This document shows positions 28,601 to 37,600 of a stretch of DNA of 41,073 nucleotides, one piece after another. The notes beneath the pieces are model-generated. The model had not been told where the DNA came from, did not search any database, and saw only the letters and a program-made list of their open reading frames with translations. Origin of the DNA: an uncultured Clostridia bacterium (GTDB taxonomy: Bacteria; Bacillota; Clostridia; Christensenellales; Borkfalkiaceae). Position 1 is the first letter of the stretch, and every line of letters starts with the position of its first letter. The position numbers and the translations under genes were made by a program. The stretch is taken from contig CANRKK010000020.1 in NCBI GenBank assembly GCA_947631195.1, positions 1-41,073 of the forward strand, written 5' to 3'.

Positions 28601-31600
28601 CGGCTCGTGCGCAAACGCAAACTACGAGGTTACTTTCTCGGGCAAATGGAACGGAGCGGACTTATATAAGGGAAAAGCCGGCGTATTCACCATTAAAAAG
28701 CGCGAACTCAACGTTACGATAGACGACGTGAAGGACGTTTACAACGGCAGCAACTTCGCGGACAACGTTCTCGATCAGTTGGCTTACAAAATAACCGACT
28801 GGACCAACGCGCCCGCAGAGCTTTCGGAGCTGCAGGCTAAAATCAACAGCGCGGTCGTACCGGGCACTTCGCTCTCGATAACGCTCCATATTTATGAAAA
28901 TGACAACGCCGACGCGGGCGACTACAAGATCGTAGGCGTTTGCGGCAACACGGACTATAACGTAACGTTTAAAGACGGCACGTTCACCGTACAAAAGCGC
29001 GAAGTCACCGTGACGATATCGAGCCAAAGCTACACCTACGGCGATATCATGGGCGTTGCCTCTCCTGACCGCAACTGGTGGACGGCGGCGTGCAAGAACG
29101 ATTCGGGCGCGGCGATACCCGAAAAGGACAACAATCTTGACATAACGCTTGCCGTTTCGTACGACGGAGACAAGAATCTCACGAACGGCTATCTCAACGT
29201 GGGCAAATATAAGATAATACCCTCGTGGAACGAGACACAATACGGCAAGAACTATATCGTGAACTTTGCGGGCGATTGGAACGACGGAAAGGACGTACTG
29301 AACGGCAAAGCCGGCGTTTACTCCGTTGCGCAGAGGCAGCTCACGATATCCATAATCGACAGCTCGTCGACCTACGGCGACGCACTGCACGCGTTTACCT
29401 CCGAGGACTACACCGTATCGGGCTCCGTAAAGATATTGGAGAGCGACGAAAAAACCGTACAGAGTTTGATAAAACTCGTTATAAAGAACGACAAGGACGA
29501 AGCGATAACCGCTGCGGGCGGCAAATATCCCGACGCGGGCGAGTATAAGATTGTAGGAGAGTGGAGCGGCACTGATACCGATAACTATGACGTAATCTTC
29601 ACCGGCTCCCGCGGGACGGAGGGCGCTTACAAGATCAACAAGCGTGCCATAACCGTGTCCATCAACCCCGCCTCGACCGTTTACGGCGACGAACTTGCCG
29701 ATCTCACCGCAAACTACACCCTGACCTGCACCAACGGCAACGACAGGTCGGCTATCGCTTGCAACGGCGACGAACTTGAATTTAAGTTTACGATACTCGG
29801 ACAGAGGCTGAGCGTCGGTTCCAAAAATCTGTGCGTGGGCGTCTACGACATAGAGGGCAGCTGGAACGAAAGCGGCCACAACGCTTCCAACGAAGTGCCC
29901 TACAGTAGCAACTACGAGATAACCTTCTCGGGCACGGGCAAAGTTGCCGCCCACGGCGCGTACACCGTCACCCCCAGAATAATCAACGCAAATCTCGGCG
30001 CGCAAGCGGGCAACGCCACGTCCGAATACGGCGACGAAATCACCGACCAAAGCACTTGGGGCGTCACTTACACGCTTGCCTCCGATCCAAGCGGCACGGC
30101 GGTTATGGAGGGCGATACAATAAGCCTCACCATGACCACGTTGGCAAGCAAAACCCAAAGGGCGGGAACATATTCCATAACGGCCGCAGAAATCCCCGCG
30201 ACGGGCGACAACGCAAACTACACCATACTTGCTATACCCGGCACGTACACGATAACCGCGCGCAGAATTGTTGTAACCTATAACGCAAGTTACAAGGTAA
30301 TGTACGGCGAAGCTTCGAGGGATAACCTTACAAGCGAAATTTTGGGCCCCTCGGCTTACACGCTTACAAGGGACGGCAAGGTCGGCGAAGCCCTTGTAAA
30401 CGGCGGAAAGGCGGAAGATATAGTTAATCCTTCGCTTGCGGACGCAACCTTTTCGGCGGCAGGATATCTGCACTACAATGTAGGCGCATACACCATAAAC
30501 GCCACCTCGCGGGACGGCAATTATCAAATAGTGAGTGTTGTAAACAAAACTCTCAAAGTGGATCAGCGCAAGGTAACTATCCGCATAGAGGATAAAACCG
30601 TTACCTACGGCGACACGGAAAACACCGATCCCACCGAGTGGACCCCCGTATCATACGAGGATTTGAAAGGCGATGTGCACTACGACGGCAAGATTATAGT
30701 TGACGAAAAATCTGCAATGGGCATAACCCTTACAAGAGCCACGGGCTCGGCGCAGGGCGTTTACGCAATTTCGGCTACCTGCTCCAACGACGACTATAAA
30801 GTAACGTTTACAGGCAACTATACGGGCGATTCCACAAAGGGCAAGTACGAGATAGTTGCCCGCGAAATAACCATCGAAATACAGCAGCAGTCGGTGGAGT
30901 ACGGCGAAAAGATCAATATCCGCTCCGAACAGGGTTCAGACTGGACGGTATTCGAGGGCGATATAATCGCAGGCGAAAGCGTAGGCGTTACGTTAAAACT
31001 TGCCGAAGGTCTCGGCGACAAGCTCACCTACAGGGCAGAGGGCTATGAAATAGTTATGTCCGGGTGGAGCAACAAAAACTATAACGTCACGGTAAAGGAC
31101 GGTTCGGGCGCGGGCAAGTTTATGATAACCAAGCGCAACGTGCTCATTACCATAAGCGACCAAAACTCCGTTTACGGCGACGGCGCAACCGTAGCCTCCG
31201 ATTTGAACATCAACTATATACCCACGCCGGGCACCGGTACGGGCGCGGCCCTTATAGAGGGCGACGACGTGCGAATCAGCCTGTATCTCGGCAAGTATAT
31301 GAAAAAGGCGCAGTCCACGGGCAACGAATACAGCGTTGAAAAGGTAAACGGCTACGACGGCGAGCTTGAAGCCGGCGCGCTGCGCGTAAAGGACGGCGGC
31401 TACGCTATCTACGGCGTTGCTCTCGGCGACGATATATACAACTACAATATAGTGTTTGCGGGCAACTATAGGGGTGCCATACCCGAAGACTACGTTAACG
31501 CAAACGGCAACAGCTGCGGCGGCGCGGGCCTCTATACCGTCCGCAAGCGCGTGATAACCATAACCGTCAACGACCAAAGGTCTGTTTACGGCGGAAGCGG

Positions 31601-34600
31601 CAGCGAGTGGATAAACGCACCCACGACGGGCAACGGCTTGTTTAAAAACGACGACTACACCGCAACCACCTCCAACGGCGACGGCGATGCAATAGTGAAC
31701 GGCGACGAGACCAAGCTCGATATCGTGCTTTCCGTATCCTTCTACTACGCTATAGGCAATTCAAACGTTGCCGACGCGGGCATGTACGCCATAACCTACA
31801 GCTACAACGAATCGCCCGACTACGAGGTTACCTTCCGCGGCAGCTGGACCAACGACAGGGCAACGTATTCGTCCTGCAAGGTAGAGGAAAAATTCAACAA
31901 CACGGCGGGTACCTTTACGATAGAGGCAAGGCCCGTCCAGATAACCATACTCAACCCCGAGGCCACCCACTACGGCAATGCCATAAGCGTGCCCCAAAGC
32001 TACGATTCTTCCGCGTTGACGGGCTGGTTTACGGCAAGATCGCCCATAGCGGGAGGCACGGCTATCGACGGCGCCGACAAGCTGTACTTCATGCTGTTCA
32101 CTTCGGCGACCTCCAAATCCCACGCGGGCGATTATCCCCTTTGGGCAACCCTCTGGGAGGAGTTGGACGGCGAGCTTCAAAAATCCCATCCCATAGCCGA
32201 TTCCAACACCAACGCAAACCGCAACTATTCGGTAAGCTGGATTGGCAACTGGTTCTCTGCCGACGAAAACAGCCAATACAACTCAACCGCGGGCACCTAT
32301 CGCATCGACGCCAAGCCGATAAGCGTGGTTATAAGGACGGTGGTGCGCGAGTACGGCGACGACTACGCTTTCGATAAAGGAGAGGACGTATTCGAGTGGC
32401 AGGACTACCTCGAAGAGAACAGGTTGTCCGATCCCGCAACCGCGCTTGCAAGGGCCAAGGCGGATGAAACCGCCGAATGGTATCCCCTCGAAGCCGATTG
32501 GCAGGTAAACAGCGGCGACCGCCTCGGGATATCGCTCGCAAGCGACGTTAAAAACACCTCCCCCGTGGGCGACTATGCGATTACGGGCGACTGGAACAAC
32601 GCCGACTACGACGTAACCTTTGTAAACGATACGGATACCCATAACGTAAACGGCATATTCCGCATAACTCCGAGAAAGATATTCATCGTGCTGCAGCCTC
32701 AGTCGAGCATATACGGCTACACCGTATTTATCAGCTCGAATAAGGATACCGACTGGTACGCGGTGCGCAGGAAAGTAGACGACCCCGCCGACCTCGATTC
32801 AACGGGCGTTCCCGACAACGACGGCACGGCAATAGTTTTCGAAGATAATCTGGGAGTAACTCTTGAAAGAGTGACAGATACATTCTCTTCGGCGGACGGC
32901 CGTACTTCGAACGAAAAGTACAGGGGCAGTCTTACGACGCAGAGAGGCTTGTACGCGGGCGTCTACGATTTGAAGGCTTCCGCGGTCAATGCGGATAACT
33001 ATTCGGTAGTATTCATCCGCGGCAACAGCGGGGAAAAGTACGACTACGACACGGAAGCACACACGGGCTTGTACACCATAACGCCCCGCATAGTTGAGGT
33101 AGAGCTTAAAAATCTCGAGGGCGTGTACGGCAGCAGCGACTACTCTGCAAGCTCGGGGCTTTTCGCCCACAGCACTATACTCGAAAACAGGGGCGAAGAA
33201 TGGGATTACACGGGAGTAAGCGCAGACGAAACAAAGGTTGACTACGCTTCCCATCTGTTCCTTACAGACGATATCCAGTATCTCCGCCTGTCGCTCGGCA
33301 AAACGCTCGACGATTGGAGCGATAACCACTATGCTCCCGTGGGTAAGTATCCCATAGTCGGTTACTTCGGATTCAACAACTATACGGGCATGGCGGAAAA
33401 TTACGCCGTAACGTTCAAGGGCGGATGGAACGATGAATCTTCGGAAAACCTGCCCGACACCTACAAGAGCAAGGACGGCGAGACGGCAACAAATTCGGCG
33501 GGTATATTTGAAATAAAAGAAGCTGTCGTGCATCAGGCGGACATAACGACCAAATGGAACCAAAACAAGGAGTATAACGTAAATAACTTCTACACCATGG
33601 CCGTCACGCAGGACTTCCTGCAATTTGCGGGCGACGTGCAGACGCGCATGGGCGGCGGCACGGTCGACGAACATAAATACTATGCAAACGGCACATGGAA
33701 CACCCGCGAGCGCGAGGACTTCAAAATAGAGCCCACCAAGGTTACGTACGGCAACCTCAAACTCGACGGCGAGCCCTACGAGGACGAAATCCGCGGCGAC
33801 GTAAAGGGCGAACAATACTTTACGTACGGCGAGGGCGCGGCGCAGGAATACGCGCCCATGGTAAACAACGTGGGCGTATGGACGGTTGATGTAACCGTAA
33901 AAGCGCCTTACCACGCCGTGGCGACCTTCACGCTCACGATAGAAGTGAGCCGCGCGCATATAACCGTACAGCTTAAAGAGCCCGCGGCGGGAGACAGGGA
34001 AAACGTATTCGCTAACTTAAAGTACTTTGAGTACGGAATATACCGTTACGACCTCACCTCGACCGTTGACGGAACTTACCTCAACGACCTGCTCAAAGAG
34101 TGGATACTCGGCAAGGACAGCCCCATACTTCTGGCAATTCACGACGAAAACAACCAGATAGGCGGCACGCTCGAAAACAGGCGGCAATATCTCTATGAAC
34201 ACTGCGAGATATCGATAGACGTCAACTCGGTATTCCAGCGCAGCACGGGCGGATATCTCGTTGTCGACGCGTACACGCTGACGATTACCGTTAAGGATAT
34301 TTCCGATATCGTCGTTCAGTTCTCGGAAAATTATGACTACGTGCACATTCTTCCCAAGGAAATTACCGTTGACTGGCAGTGGGACGAAAACGCAGAACAG
34401 CTTACAGATTTGCCTGCGATGGGATATCCCGCTTCGGTGGAGTGGACGATAGAGCAGGGCAAAGCCATCGACTGTTACGGCAACGCCAACGAAGAAGCAA
34501 AAATAGTTGAAGTGCCCGTAATTTACTTTGAATACAATAGCACGACGCGCGTATATTCGCCGCTGGTAAACGGCGGTAACGACGGCGACCTGCTTGCGGC

Positions 34601-37600
34601 CAACTATTCGGGAACTACGTACGATTTTGACTGGGCGTCACAAATAAAGAAGAGCGAGCATGTAGCTATAAGGGAAGCCGGTGCATATCTTGCCGAAATA
34701 ACTTATAATCTCGACACGCCTTATCCGAGCGGCGCGGACGCTAAAAACTATTATATCCCCTACCAATACGTATGCATTATAAGGGTATTGCCTCCCGTGC
34801 TCACCGTGGAATTCAACGACGGAGTTATAACTTCGGAATACGGCGAAACGGAAGTCACGCTCGACGCCTACGCGAAGTATGCGGACGGCACGGACCTCGT
34901 AACCATAAAGGATATGCAGGGCGCCGACACTCCCGAATCTATAGGACTCGTAATCGTAAGGGCGGGCGACCATCACGCGGGATATTATCCCATAGAGGTC
35001 TCCATAACGTCCACGGACTACACGCTGCGCGTTATAGGCGGCTGGGGTTCGGACGCGGCAAACCATAAGGGCTACGGCACGGATAAAGGTCATGCGGGCA
35101 TATACAGGATAACCCCGAGGGAGCTTGAAATAACGATTGCAAACCAGGGCACGGAGGACGCAAAAGCCGTCACCTACGGCACGCCCGTTCCCGAAGATTT
35201 AGCAGCCGACTTGTCGGCATGGTCTGCCGCTCACGTGGGCGACAACAGCGAAAACACCGTTGCGATAGTGGGCGCCGACAATCTGAATCTCAAACTCACG
35301 ATAGAGGGGCAGCGCAGGCACACGAATATAAACGGCTATCTTGAAGTGGGTAGTTACCCCATAACGGCAACCTATGACAACTCCGACTACAGCGTAGTGT
35401 TCAAGGGAGCGTGGGAAAGGGTGCCCGACGGCGAATTTGCGGGCATAGAAAACGCAGGTATATATAAGGTATCCGAAGCGCAGGTGCTTGTCTCCATAAA
35501 CGACAGCATGAACCATATCTACGGCGAAGACGAGCCCGATCTTGCAGGCGGCAGCTACAACGGGCGTTACCGCTCCACGCACCAGATCATAGGTATTATG
35601 CCGGGGGACAGCGATGAATTTATTACATTTAAGCTTGTAAAACTTTCAAACCTCAACGGCGAAATAACCGAAAGCGACCTTACGCTCAATTCTACGAAGC
35701 ACTACGACGCAGGCATGTATGCAATAGTGGCTTCCGCAGAGGGCAACCCCAACTACAAGGTTACCATAACGGGCGGTTGGGACGATACGGCTTACGGCAA
35801 CGGCTACTATCACGTTGCCGGCAGATACGAAATCGATCCCAGACAGATAATCATAAGTCCCAACGAGCGCGAAGACGAATACGGCGACTACTACGATTTG
35901 AACGAAAATTGCCACTTCAATGTTTCCAACCTGTACGCCTACGAGCCCCTTGCAAAGGGCGAGAGCAAGGCGGATTTAAAAATCGTTTTGTCGGTGGACA
36001 GCAGGGTTGTAAACAAAACGGCGGACGTAGGCACCTATCAGATAAGTTTCGAAAGCTGCAACAACCCCAACTACGAGGCGTATGCGCTCACGCAAAATAT
36101 TTACAGAATCACCCCCAGGCTCATAACCGTAATATTCGATAACCAGGCTTCGGAGTACGGCGACGCGCCCGTGGAGTGCACAATATCGAGTATCCGCCGT
36201 TCGAAGGTGGACGGCGTGGTTAAGCCGGGAGCGGGCATAGTCAACGGCGACGAGGAAACGCTCAGAATTTCCGCCGCGTGCAGCGTTGGCCAGACCAGCC
36301 CCATAGGCGAATATGTGATCAGCTGTGCAAACTACGTTTCAGACAGCAACTACGATATCGAATGGCAGACGGGCATATATACCGTAACGCCCCGCCGAAT
36401 AACCCTTACGTTCAATGACCAAACGGGCGAATACGGCGACGAAATCAAGCCGCTTGCAGGCGAATGGACGCTCACCCGCACGGCGGGCAGCAGCGGCGTT
36501 CTCCCGGGCAGGGCGATAGTCAACGGCGACAACCTCGGATTTGTTGCAAAGTGTTCCGTAACAACGAAATCGCACGTCGGCGACTACGTGATAGAGATCG
36601 ACAGCTACGTAAGAAATACCAATTATGAAGTTACGTTCGTCGAAGGATACTATCACATCGTTACGAGAAAGCTCGTGGTTACGCTCGGCAACGGAAGCGG
36701 CGAATACGGTGACGCGCCCGCGCTCGACCAAGGCGCGTGGACGGCGGAGCGTGCGTTACTTGCAGGCGCGGCTATAGTGAACGGCGACGATCTGGGCATA
36801 AAACTTCAGACCAACGCCACCTCGCAGAGCTCCGTCGGCAGCTACTACATAGTCGGCTCGTTCCGCAACACCGACTACAGCGTCGAATTTACGGGCGACT
36901 GGAACAAGGTTGAAAGTCCTCTTCCCGAAGGGTTTGACGGCGCGGCAATCTACAGCGTAGTTCCCCGTAAGATAACTATCGCGGCGCAGGATAAGATGTC
37001 GGAATACGGCGACGCAATAAAGGATCTGGAATATAAAGTAACGCGCGACAGCCTGCCGGGAGAGGCGCTCGTAAACGGCGACAATCTCGAAATAGAAATA
37101 GGTTCCGACCTGTACGCGGGCATGGGCGTTGCGGAAGTTCCTATCAAAATAACCGGCTACGCCGAAAACACCAACTACGACATAACGGTCGTGGACGGCA
37201 CCTACAGGGTCGTTCCACGCGAAGTTACGGTGACGATAGCGGACGTAAACAACGTTTACGGCGACGCCGAAATCGATCCCAACGGCGGACCGAACGGCGG
37301 CTACACGCTCACGAGGACAACGTTCCCCGAGGACGATACGGTAGTTTTAAGCGGCGACGATTTGAAGATACGGCTCACGGAAACGTTTGACAGGAATGCG
37401 GGCGAGTACGTGATAGACGTGACGGGCTGGTCCGAAGATCCCAACTACCACCTCAACGTCGAAACCGCCAAATACACAATCGCGCAGAGAAAGGTTACGG
37501 TGGTTATCGAGAATAAGGAGAGCTTCTATTCGGATAAACTCGAAGAACTTACCTATGCCGAACCTTCGGACATCGTCGAGGGCGACGAGCTGAAGATAGT

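Noticed and set aside
28662-30527. A 621-codon open frame antisense to the giant gene (and shorter ones at 24831-25907 and 32799-33959, minus strand)
   Set aside because: They run opposite an established repeat gene, have no RBS or known domain, and reflect codon bias of the sense strand (few sense codons create antisense stops).
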